35,791 bases of DNA, from NCBI GenBank assembly GCA_025201705.1, contig MU616866.1, positions 1-35,791 on the forward strand, written 5' to 3'. Below are positions 10,675 to 20,838 of this stretch, piece by piece; position 1 is the first letter of the stretch; the number at the start of each line of letters is the position of its first letter. The notes beneath the pieces were generated by a model. It did not search any database. It worked only from the letters and a program-made list of their open reading frames with translations, and was not told the origin of the DNA. A program made the position numbers and the translations under genes. The DNA comes from Dissophora ornata (Eukaryota > Mortierellomycota > Mortierellomycetes > Mortierellales > Mortierellaceae).

Positions 10675-12114
10675 TTACAATGCCTTCTTGGTGGCCTGAG
10701 CCTTGAGCTCACTCTCCTTTTTCTCCCTGTAGGCAAGGTACTTCTTGTTCGTTCCGAAGATGTGATCCCACCACCTGAAGCTCGTCGAGAAGTTGTTCGT
10801 GAAAGCCATGTGGTGGTAGTCGTGGTGCTCAGCGCCAGACCAGCCGGGCAACCAGTTGTGGGTCGACCAAGGGAAATCGTATCCAGAGTGAGCCTCAACG
10901 GCCTGGAAGAGACGGAGAGTCATCCAGGTCAAGGTCGTGATCAAGTGCAAATCACCCGAGAACCAGCACCAGATGAGAGGGCCACCGATGGTACCGGTAC
11001 CGAGAATGAGAACTTCAACAGGGTGGGCATATTCAGCAGCGAGACCGAAGGGAGCAGACCACTCGTGGTGGAGTTTGTGAATGTGCTTGTAGAAGGGTCC
11101 GTAGTGGAGTCCACGGTGAGCCCAGTAGTGGAAGAAATCCTCGAAGAGGAAGAACAAGAAGATCTGCATTGCCATCTTGGTCCTATGTTTTTGGGAAATG
11201 GAATATGCACACAAGTTTTCGTTAGGGTGTTTGTCACGGCTACATTTCATAAAGCGGGAAAAACAACAACATCGAACCGGAAGAAATGAGATTAAAATCT
11301 GCAGAAACTTACAGAGGAGGGAAAGGAACAGAGGAAATAGCCATGCCAAAGTAAACTGCGATGGGGTGGAATCCGACAATCATGGGCAACTCAAAGACGA
11401 AATGAGACAGCAACACATAGCGGAAGACCTTCCACTGGTTCTGGGCTGTGTTTTGGATCGTCTTCTGCTGGATCTTGTACTTTTGCAGGGAAGGCATCTG
11501 GTCTGCAATCAGGTAGGGAAGACAGCGCGTGAAGTAGATGATCTCGTGCGAGAGAAACAACAGCGCCAGCGTCACCAGGGCCTCGTTGCGTCCCTCAAAG
11601 AGGGACTGCCACTGGGTTTCTATGTAGGATGGTGTCGTCGTGAACGGAACCGTCGTATTAGACCTAGAGATAGGGAAACAGGTGAGAATATAGTTAGACA
11701 AAGTGCACCAGAGGTGGGATGATTTTTTTTGTATAGTGTCCGTTGAGTGTAGGGCAAAATAATCGAACCCCTGAAAATCGGATCTGCAAGATAAAGCATG
11801 CATTCCATAGAAATATTGACGATCAAGCTACTGGCAGCGTTGACTAGAGCGAACAGGGGCCAAGGTAAGATGCCAGCCAGGTTGTATATTGTACTCTTTG
11901 TCACACACAGCTAAGAGCGCTGTATCTGGCAGAGGTGGCGATCGCTCAATTGATCGAGGCTGGGGCCAACCGTTTCCAGCGCAGGTGTGCCATGGGTCCT
12001 CCTATTTCGGCGAGGAGATATTCCGGTGGGCGAAGGGTGTGGTGTGTGCGGTTGTCGTTCCTGGCCCTGAGAGTATGGCGCCGAAGGCGACGTGTGCTGG
12101 GTGTCTACTTACAT
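10675..12114 (-). CDS. ERG25: C-4 methylsterol monooxygenase (ERG25/MSMO1), start codon split by an intron
   Basis: This is the ER di-iron oxidase that begins removal of the sterol C-4 methyl groups in ergosterol synthesis, using electrons from cytochrome b5. Exons on the minus strand are 12114-12113 (coding AT only), 11663-11313 and 11182-10675 (286 residues; the yeast protein is 309, the human 293). Introns are 449 bases (GTAAGT..CTAG) and 130 bases (GTAAGT..TAG), with phases matching at both. The histidine clusters of the fatty-acid hydroxylase family are complete: HRGLH (140-144), HKLHH (153-157) and HDYHH (238-242), with AEYAHP between the second and third. Two hydrophobic regions precede them. 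The last four residues, KKAL, form a classic KKXX ER-retrieval signal. No ATG occurs in the 100 bases of leader upstream of the first donor. The only start that keeps the N-terminus is the one created by splicing, giving [19 protein letters not shown]. Confidence 0.93.
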
Positions 12115-12183
12115 GATGCCGCTTGTGATGAGGGGAGAGGGGGATGAGGAAAGTGATGAGAGATGATGAGCAGGAAGAACCCG

Positions 12184-12190
12184 TTTTATA
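12184..12190 (-). promoter_or_regulatory. TATA box of ERG25
   Basis: TATAAAA on the minus strand lies within the palindrome TTTTATAAAA (12184-12193), about 70 bases upstream of the split start codon. The leader between them is C/T-rich, which fits a short 5' UTR. Confidence 0.6.
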
Positions 12191-12693
12191 AAAGAAGCGA
12201 CAACTCGTCCCGCCCAGCACAGTCGTTCCTCAGAGCGCCAGTCTTCTCTCTCCTTCGCGGTGTGAGGTGATGTGGGATCAGCTCAGGCCGCGTTGGCCAA
12301 TCAGATCCCGGGGATAGGACGACACACACAAAAACAAGAAAAAAAACCCGCCAGTGGCTTTGGACGTGCTTTGCAACAATCCCATTTCGATAGCCTGATC
12401 TGGCAAGTGGTCAGGGCATACCAAGAACAGGGAACTCTCCTGCCCTGTCCAGCCGTGCTATTCGACCCGATGCCCTGCGGAATGGAGTGCATATCTGAAA
12501 ATAGAGGTCGGCCAAAGCCTGATCCAGTCTCGGCTGACACTATTAAGTTTGCTGGCGTCCATCGCTGGCTACACAGTGCATTCACATGCATGATATTCGC
12601 CTACCCATCCCCACTCTGTGCTGCGTGTCCCAAAATCACCCAAAAGAAGAGCCTGCACGGTCTCAAGCAGGAACAGGATCAGATCAGAATTAT

Positions 12694-12716
12694 ATCACGT
12701 GAGGAAGATCACCCGG
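12694..12716. promoter_or_regulatory. Palindromic E-box plus SRE-like half site
   Basis: ATCACGTGA at 12694-12702 contains the perfect palindrome TCACGTGA. Five bases later comes ATCACCCGG at 12708-12716. TCACGTG is the Cbf1/Met4-type site of sulfur and methionine genes. ATCACGTGA and ATCACCC are, respectively, the E-box and sterol-regulatory-element forms recognised by SREBP-type bHLH factors. Both adjoining genes, methionine-cycle MTHFR and sterol ERG25, are sensible targets. Binding is inferred only. Confidence 0.4.
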
Positions 12717-12995
12717 TCGCATATGCAGTGGCAGATAAGATCGGATTTCATGTGGCCCTGGCTCTCCCGCCTGGATGACTGTGTGCAATTCATAATTAAA
12801 AAAGAATAAAAGGCCAGTTGTTTATGTTCTTTGCTCCTTGCTACTCTCTCTCGCTTCCTCTCCCTTATCCCTAGTTCTACTCAGGACAGGAACCCCTCAT
12901 TCGCCCTTTGCGATCGCATTCTTCATTCACGCATTGCCTTCTTTTTTTTCTTTCTTTTTGCCTTATCTATTTCCTTTTACCAAACACCTTCAATC

Positions 12996-15900
12996 ATGAA
13001 GATCATTGATCGCATCAAGAAGGGCCAAGAGGAGGGCCGCCCCCTCTTCTCCTTTGAGTACTTCTCGCCCAAGACCGCCCAGGTAACCTCAGCTGCCGAC
13101 ACTGCTCGTCTTCTTCCCCTTTCCCTCTGTCGATGTTCTGCTTCGGTAGCTGTCCCTGTTACTCGGTTCATGATCGAAATCTATCGAATTTTGTGACTCA
13201 GCTCGTGAAAATGGGCCAAGAGGGCAAGAAAAGAAAACCTTGGATGAAGTGCCACTTTTCTGTGTTGCCCCCAACCAACAAAGAGGTTGAAAAGGAACTA
13301 CATGGAACACAGATCAATCGCCCTAAAAAGGGCCAGGGTCATGATCCTCATGGGCTTGAACTGAACCCCCGATGGATCCATTCTCGCCAGAGCAACCAGC
13401 ACCTGGAACGTCTTCAAGGCTCAACGTCAGAAAACATATCCCGTGTATGCTTTGCAGTGCGGGTGGATTCATGGGGTGTACATGGGCTCTGTGATTCTCT
13501 CGCCATCGAAAATACACTTCGCTGTCTCCCAATCTCTCCACAAGGGAATGGATCACAGACAGCAACGGACAGACACGGACGTTTTGACAACGGAAATCGT
13601 TCACCCACATGCAATGTTTGTTTGATCTTGTGCGCGATGAACATGGGATTTGAGAACAAGGCTAAACGGGCGAGGGATTGGATGGCGATGGAATATCAAC
13701 CTTCGTGCGTCCCCCTGAATCAAAACAAAGAGAGAATGCAAACTAACATTTGAGGTCGCTTCAACATTAGGGTATGGTCAACCTGCACGACCGTATCGAG
13801 AGAATGTGCTATCTCGGACCCGAGTTCATCGACATCACCTGGGGTGCTGGAGGTTCCCGCCCTGCTGCGACGCTGGAGGTTGTGTCGAATGCGCAGAAGG
13901 TGTACGGTGTTGAGACGTGCATGCACTTGATTTGCACCAACAACCCGACTGACAAGATCGACAAGGCCCTCAACGTAAGTCCTTTTCTCGTCGTCCCTCA
14001 CTCCTCCTTGACTCTTGGCTTTGTACACGTACACGTATCGGAAAACCTTGTTGGTTTGTTTGTAAATCTCCGCCTCTGTGGACTGGGCGCATTTGCTTAC
14101 TGAGAAAGGAACGTGGGTTCCTGTTGGCTGCGAAGATGTGGCGGACTGTTTCCTTCGTTACATCTGAAGAGATGAGGGGATATCCCCGGCTTTTCATTTG
14201 CTGGCGGGGTAATTGCCATGTGAGATGGAATGATGCGATATGGTGCAGCACCACTTAAAATCAGGAAAGAAAAATGGGGGAAGACCGTTGCTGCATGCAG
14301 CAAACTTCCAGGCCATTTAGGCTCTCATTTTTTTTCCTGACTGTGAGTCTTGACTCAAAACACACGGGCTACCAGTCTCCCAACCCCACGATTTTTTTTC
14401 ACTTTTATTACATTCCACTATTTCATGTGTTAGCCAAGGGATCAGAAATATCCCACTTTCCTGCAAATGCACAGACGCTTCGTCGGAGGGGTTTCAGACT
14501 TTCAGAGTCTGTGGGTTACACACACCGATCACCATAGCATATTTTCACCAAACAAGCTAGACTCGCCATAAACTTACCAACCTACTTTTCGCAATCAATA
14601 GGAGGCACGCGCTTGCGGCAACCAAAACATTCTGGCCTTGCGTGGAGACCCTCCTCACGGCCAGTCCGAGTGGACAGCCTGCGAAGGTGGATTGAACTAT
14701 GCGGAAGATCTCGTCCGCTACATCCGTAAGACCCATGGCGACTATTTTGGCATTGGTGTCGCGGGTTATCCCGAAAAGCACCCCGAGTCTGCCACGATGG
14801 AGGATGATCTGAAGTATCTGAAGGCCAAGGTCGATGCAGGTGCGGATTTCATTGTCACGCAGCTCTTCTTTGACGTGCCCATGTTCTTGGACTGGGTTAA
14901 GCAGTGTCGCGCCATCGGCATCAACTGTCCCATCATTCCCGGTGTGATGCCCATCCAGGCCTACGCCAGTTTCAAGAAGAACATTGTTGGCGTCAGCGTG
15001 CCCCAGTGGATTCTTGATGGTGTCGAGCCGATCAAGGTATGAAAGCAAAGGAGATGCTCCAATTTACTTTTGAAGATGAATTATACCTTGGTCCTAAAAT
15101 TTGCGCGTGAATTATTTTAATAGAACGACGATCAGGCAATCCGTGCGTTTGGTGTGGAGGTTGGAATCAAGATGACCCAAGAGCTTATCCAGGGTGGCGT
15201 GTGCGGCATCCACTACTACACCTTCAACCTTGAGCGCAGCACCCGCTTGATTCTCGAAGGCGCGGGACTTGTCAGCAAGACCGACTACATCAAGAAGAAC
15301 ATGCCTTGGCGCTCGAGCTTTGATGAGAAGCGCAAGGAGGAGTCTGTCCGCCCCATCTTCTGGTCCAACCGCGCAAAGTCCTACATTAGTCGCACTGACA
15401 ACTGGGACGAGTTCCCTAACGGTCGTTGGGGCGACTCTCGCTCTCCCGCATATGGTGACTTGGACCGCTATGGCGTCTACTTGAAGTACACGGCAGATGA
15501 AGCGCACCAGCACTGGGGATCGCCCAGTGATGTAACGGAGGTCTGCAAGTTGTTTGTGAAATACTGCCATGGCGAGACCTTGACGCTGCCCTGGAGTGAT
15601 CAGGCCCTGGCGCTGGAGTCAGGATCGATCATGGATCGTCTTATCGAGTTGAACTCGCTTGGATACTTGACCATCAACTCCCAGCCCGCGGTCAATGGTG
15701 CCAAGAGCGACGACAAGGTCTTTGGATGGGGACCCAAGGGCGGCTACGTCTACCAGAAGGTAAAAAAAGTGCAAAGAATTGATGGCACAAAGAGAGATTT
15801 AACAATGTAAATAGCTTTTTTACTGACCCACTGCTTCATTCGTGCTACGCATAATAGGCCTATTTGGAGTTCTTTGTGTCGCCGGAGACGTTGGAGAATC

Positions 15901-16412
15901 TCAAGCAGCGTATGCCCAAGTTCTCAAACTATACATACATGGCAATCAACAAAACTGGCGACCTGTACACCAACACCAACGGCAGCAAGCCCAACGCCGT
16001 CACTTGGGGAGTCTTCCCTGGACGTGAAGTTGTGCAGCCCACGATTGTGGAGCTCTCGAGCTTCGACGCATGGAAGGACGAGGCCTTTGCGTTGTGGGAG
16101 CAATGGTCGAAATGTTACCAACAAGACTCCAAGCCCCGCGAGGTGCTGAGCGAGATAGGAGAGACTTGGTACCTTGTCAACATTGTCAACAACGACTACC
16201 ATGCGAAGGACGGCATCTTCGAGCTGTTCAAGGAGGATGTTTTGGCATTCCAGGCTCAACAGGCTGCTGCGAACGGCGAAGTCGACAGCGCTGAGAAGGT
16301 TCATGCGGAGACGCGGGTCGCTGTGGACCAGATTGCAGCCAAGCTGAGGGACGTCCGTGTCAACAGCGTTGAGGAGGTTGTCTTGCCTTCCGCTGAACCC
16401 CTCCGCGTTTAA
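12996..16412 (+). CDS. MET13: Methylenetetrahydrofolate reductase (MET13 type)
   Basis: The enzyme reduces 5,10-methylene-THF to 5-methyl-THF using FAD and supplies methyl groups to methionine synthase. Exons are 12996-13082, 13771-13974, 14602-15036, 15124-15759 and 15858-16412 (638 residues). All four introns fall in phase 0. The first two are long (688 and 627 bases) and the last two short (87 and 98). The catalytic barrel covers about residues 1-300. It has FEYFSPK with the catalytic Glu21, DITWGAGG, CMHLICTN, NILALRGDPP with flavin-contacting Asp113, and FIVTQLFFD. The C-terminal half is the eukaryotic SAM-binding regulatory domain, including DEFPNGRWGDSRSPAYGD, NSLGYLTINSQP, FGWGPKGGYVYQK and WGVFPGREVVQPTIVE. 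It resembles yeast Met13 more than Met12, notably in FPGRE and in the KRKEESVRPIFW stretch. The ATG has A at -3 and follows a C/T-rich leader. Confidence 0.95.
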
Positions 16413-17081
16413 AGGAACTGACGCAGCATTGATGGGACAGTGGCCCGTGTCTCCTACTTTCTTTCTCATTGCTGTTGCATCTGGCCCCTCCTCACTTTCC
16501 CCCTTTTAATCTACCTGTTCAACACAGGACACTTCTTTGTCTTTACAGTATTGTATATTGCCCATTATTTGTATACCTATGACGCTTGTTCAACACACCT
16601 GTACATAAAAACACAACTTCTTTGCTTTTTTTTTGTCCTTTTTGGAGGCGATGGTGGCGACAGCTGAAATAAATGGAGGCGACTCTCCTCATTCCCTGCT
16701 AAATAGCATGTTATACACTGGTGTGATCGTGTCGGCGATGATCATTTGTATTGGATCGTTTGTCGCCTGCATAGACGAGCACGCGCCACTCCATTCATTC
16801 CAGATTCCGCATAGTGCTGTGGGGTGGATCTGCAGGTGGCGCACTGTGATCCCATCGAAATTGAGCACTCGCCCTCCCCCGAGTCCATGTGTGGACGTGT
16901 CATTCGCTTCGTTCATTCTTTCAGTCCTTACATTGGTTATGCATCAGCAATTCATCCTTCCACAGATCAGCTTCCAGTTCTTTCATTACCCCATATTGGT
17001 TCCTTACTCTTCCTTTTGAGAAAGGAGAGCTTAGTTGCTGCTGCACGTTTTAACTTTCTGCGTCCCCCCTGCTTACTCACC
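16413..17081. other. Spacer between MTHFR and CDC14 (tandem genes)
   Basis: The first 250 bases are T-rich and form the likely 3' UTR of the MTHFR gene. The last 100 bases before 17082 form a C/T-rich leader ending in CTCACC before the ATG. No gene or repeat stands out. Confidence 0.5.
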
Positions 17082-19862
17082 ATGCCGCCCTCCATGACCA
17101 TGAACGCTGACGAGCTGGCTGACGAGTCTGCGCTTGCATCTACACTATCCACTTCAACCTTGACCCTCACTCCCACCCTAAGCTCAGATGCAAACACGAC
17201 TACAGCATCATCCACAGCGTCGTCGTTCGTGGTGGCGGGGAGGAAACATCAGTCCACACCTCCGCCAACGCCGTTCGCTACTCGCTCTCGGCGTCAACTC
17301 GAACCTTCGGTCTCTGTGGTATCCTCAGCGGTAGCGGCGGCCTTGGTGAGCGGGATCGACTTTCAGAAGAATGGGACAACACGCTCACATGCAATAGAGC
17401 TGGGGAAGGTGACAGAGTATGAGCAGCCTGAGAAGCAGAAGGAACATGAGGGCAGCAGAGAGCCTGATGGCGCTCGGGGCGAGAATAGCACATATACCAA
17501 TACGAGCAGCAGTGCAGATGGACTTCGAAACATTGATTGTAAAGCGTACAATGTTCGCGAGTTCATTCCAGGTAAAAGGTCTAATGCGTATTTGTGGGGG
17601 TTTTGCGTGAGCTTGGATCTTCTGTCGATCAACACATGGTTTCGTGTACGCGAAAAAAAAAATCTCTTTAAAGTTTGGTCTGTGCAGAGAGCCTTCACCT
17701 TACTGAGAACACCTTTTGTGCCATGCCGGATACATTCATAGGCCACCTATACTTCATGTGCACTACCAAGAAACCGATTGGCAACAACAAAACGACGTAC
17801 CTTACTGTCGACGGCTACCTCGAGTATTCGTCCTTCTTTTCGGACTTTGGGCCGTTTGATATTGCAAGCATCTTTCGATTTATCAGCCTCATCAAGGAAA
17901 GACTCGAGGTAACACAACAAGGAAGTTCTTTTGTAAGAGGATAAAGTAGGAGACGACTCACATACACTCCTGTTCTCCAACCAGATAGCTACCTCGAGAA
18001 GAAAGGCGCTCTGCCTGTACACGGAACCCGAAGATGGGAAACGCGCCAATGTCGCTTTTGCGATGTGCTGCTACATGGTAATTCCACTGAACAAAACAGA
18101 CATAAATGCGACTATTCTGTGACATCTCCCTACTCATAGTTTTATCCTTCATTAACTTTTCCCTATGCATTAGATGTTGATACGCAATAAGACCCCTGAG
18201 GATGCCTATGCCCCAATCAAACACTTGCACCCCCCCGTCAAACCCTTCCGGGATGCCGGATCCGGGCCTTCAACCTATACTCTCAGCATCCTCGACTGTC
18301 TACGCGGGCTTCGTAAAGGACTGGATTTAGGACTTTTGAGACTGGAGGACTTTGATCTGAATGAATATGAACATTATGAGTTGAGGTCCAATGGAGATCT
18401 TAATTGGATCACCCCATCCTTCGTGGCGTTCGCCGGGCCGGTTGACCGTATGACACACGCGAAATTGGTTGGGCTAAAGAAGAAAGAGATTATGAGAGAG
18501 CAAGAGCAAGTCAAAGACAAGGCAGAAGAGGAGGAGAAAGCGGGAAGAGCAGAGGGAGCAAAGGGAGCAGACTTGCAGTTAGCGCCAAACTCGATGAGCG
18601 AGAATGAGGATGATTCCGGGTCGCAGTCTTCGTCGGGATTGTCGACGGTTTCATCTTCATCTGAAGCTCCAACTTACCCATCCACACCTACCTCATTACT
18701 CCAACCTTTCGCGCGGCCGTCCGATACTGGACCAACAGACAGGCAACAGAAAGATAACAAAGATGCAGAGCACTTACTCAAGAACGCTGATGAAGATACC
18801 GACTATACCGACTATACCGACTATACGAAGCCTCGAACACGTCTGCTCAAGCCCTTCCAGAGCGTCCTTGACTACTTCGAAACCCACCGTATCCAGTGCG
18901 TGATCCGACTGAACGACAAGATGTACGACGAGACACATTTTCGAGTCCGAGGGATTGAGCACTTTGATCTGATTTATCCTGATGGTCATTGTCCTCCTCC
19001 GGGTATCATTAATCGGTTCTTGGAAATTAGCGAACGAGTGATTATGGGTGTAAAACGTCAAGGGAAGGAAAGGATTTCAGATGAAAAATCGGAAAGAGAA
19101 GGACAAAGACCGCTGAGTGGAGAAGAAAAAGAAGACGAAGGAAGAGGAGGCGTTGTTGCAGTACATTGCATGGCAGGATTGGGCAGGACAGGCACCCTGA
19201 TCGCAGTATATCTGATGCGACATTTTGATATGACTGCGCGGGAAACGATTGCGTTCTTGAGGTTGATGCGACCGGGCATGGTGGTAGGCCCGCAACAGAA
19301 CTGGTTGGCGTTGAACGAGCGGCAGATCCGACAAGGCGGTCAACAATGGAGACGACGACTGCAGCAGCGCAAGCAACAGCTACATAGTGTTGCTTTGCAG
19401 AATAGGCTAACTACGGACAGTGATCACGACGAGGAGGATGTGGATGTGGAAGATAGCGATGATGTCAGCTCCATGTCGATGACAACAACCGATGACAGCG
19501 GCGACGAGAATACGGGAACGGAGGGATCGTTGTCAGGGGTCTCTTACAGCACTTCACGATCGACAACGCCGGGTTCATCTGAGTTGGATATGGGTGCTAC
19601 CACCGACATCGAGGACAACATTGATGACAGCGACGGCGACAGCGACAGCGACATCGAAGCCCCAATATTGGCGATGAAGGAAGTGGGTGATGATGACGAA
19701 GATATGCGAGAGGTCAAGGCTGTACACCGTGACATGGAGGGTGGGTTGGCGACGGGTATGCAACCCGACAAAGAGCGTGTCGGCGGCATGGATTATGTCA
19801 TTCCGATCCAACCCCGGAAACAAGTGCATCGTTCTTACGCTCAATGCCCACGATCATGTTAG
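17082..19862 (+). CDS. CDC14: CDC14-family dual-specificity phosphatase with large acidic insertions
   Basis: CDC14 reverses CDK phosphorylation, preferring phospho-Ser-Pro, at mitotic exit and cytokinesis. Exons are 17082-17571, 17742-17908, 17985-18077 and 18174-19862 (812 residues), and all phases agree. Residues 1-155 are a Ser/Thr/Ala-rich tail absent from short homologues. The N-terminal domain runs from about 156 (NVREFIPGHLYF, then FGPFDIASIFRF, KTPEDAYAP and VKPFRDAGSGPSTY with ILDCL) through EYEHYE and FVAFAGP. The catalytic domain has IRLNDKMYDE, YPDG with the general-acid candidate Asp520, and the P-loop HCMAGLGRTG with Cys582 and Arg588. RPGMVVGPQQNWL closes it. The usual P-loop Lys after Cys is Met here. 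Insertions of about 115 residues (355-470, with a 9-bp repeat coding DYT units at 18797-18823) and about 38 residues (542-579) split the core. The C-terminus is acidic. The exact 3' end is uncertain (see findings). Confidence 0.9.
18797..18823 (+). repeat. In-frame 9-bp tandem repeat inside CDC14
   Basis: TACCGACTA is repeated three times without mismatch. In the CDC14 frame it codes a TDYTDYTDY stretch within the first large insertion. Confidence 0.85.
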
Positions 19863-20838
19863 TGGCCGTGACCGTAGCCATGGATGGAAGAACCTTCGAC
19901 GCCACACATAACGGGATTTTCACCTACAGCCGCCGGAGGGAACTCCGTTGGTACTCCAACATATCATCATTAACGTGCGCACACCGACTCTATCCCTCCT
20001 TCACATTCGTCTGTAATATCAACAGGCGCAAGCTTATCGTGCCCCACACAAACAACAACGATTATAGCCATAGTGTACATAGACGATAAGGGTGATAGCA
20101 ACAACAACAACGACGACGACGATGAAGGCAACAGCTCCCACGCTGACCCGAGCTAACATCAACAAACAATCAAAAGACAACGACGACAACAACAACAACA
20201 ACAATAGAGCTTCTCACGATCAGCCGAGCCTGTCTTCGCAGAGCAACGACAACAGTGTCATGGACCCCTCGGTTCCTGTGGAGGGATTATGGTTGGAGGT
20301 ACAACAGCAGCGACAGCCTCAACACCACGGACAAAAGCGAAACACCCGCAGCAGTGACTCTGCAATGGGGTTTAAACTCATTATTGAATCACCCAGACAC
20401 GTTACATCCATCCATACAGAAAACTATAGTATAGACGTATAGACTACTGCATTGAGTAGACTAGTACATTTATCGATAAATCAATGATCGATTTGTTTGA
20501 CATCATGTTGAGTCGATATTGTAGCAATGGACAATTGGAAACTAAAAAGAAAATTTTGGTCTCATGGTTATCATGCTCGGCGGGCTGCAACCCCCCCCTC
20601 CCAGTCTGGAACGAAATCAAAAGAACCTTTTTCTTGTTTTGCACTAGACTACCGAACTATCCCAGACGATGCAGACAGGCAGGTAAACAAGAGAGAGAGC
20701 GAGAGAGAGAGGAGTGTGTGTGAGTGAATACATGTATGTTATACAATGGGCTTTATACAAGTTGACTTTTGTCAAGATAACGGTCTATTCTAGTGTTTAC
20801 AATATTAAGAAAATCTTCTTTCGTCTATCCCTCTTCCT
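19863..20838. other. Convergent intergenic region with a possible extra CDC14 exon
   Basis: This region lies between the CDC14 stop and the stop of the opposite gene. It contains a plausible alternative terminal exon of CDC14 (20026-20156, discussed in findings). An Asn/Asp/Gln-rich open stretch with AAC/GAC runs lies at about 20092-20442. A GAGAGA-type purine run is at about 20690-20712. No independent gene can be supported. Confidence 0.45.

Larger units (their letters stand above)
12115..12995. other. Shared divergent promoter region of ERG25 and the MTHFR gene
   Basis: About 880 bases separate the two start codons. On the ERG25 side lie a TATA box and a C/T-rich leader. On the MTHFR side the last 180 bases are strongly C/T-rich, with an A-rich AATAAAAGG element near 12803-12812. 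The middle holds the palindromic E-box and SRE-like pair listed separately. An open frame crosses the region (12272-12778) but shows no family resemblance. Confidence 0.6.

Noticed and set aside
10588..11289. 233-codon plus-strand open frame opposite ERG25
   Set aside because: Antisense shadow. The minus strand has the full histidine motifs of the sterol oxidase.
12272..12778. 168-codon open frame in the ERG25/MTHFR promoter
   Set aside because: No homology that I can recognise, and it overlaps the promoter elements of both flanking genes.
15924..16469. 181-codon open frame opposite the last MTHFR exon
   Set aside because: Antisense shadow of a conserved coding exon with C-rich third positions.
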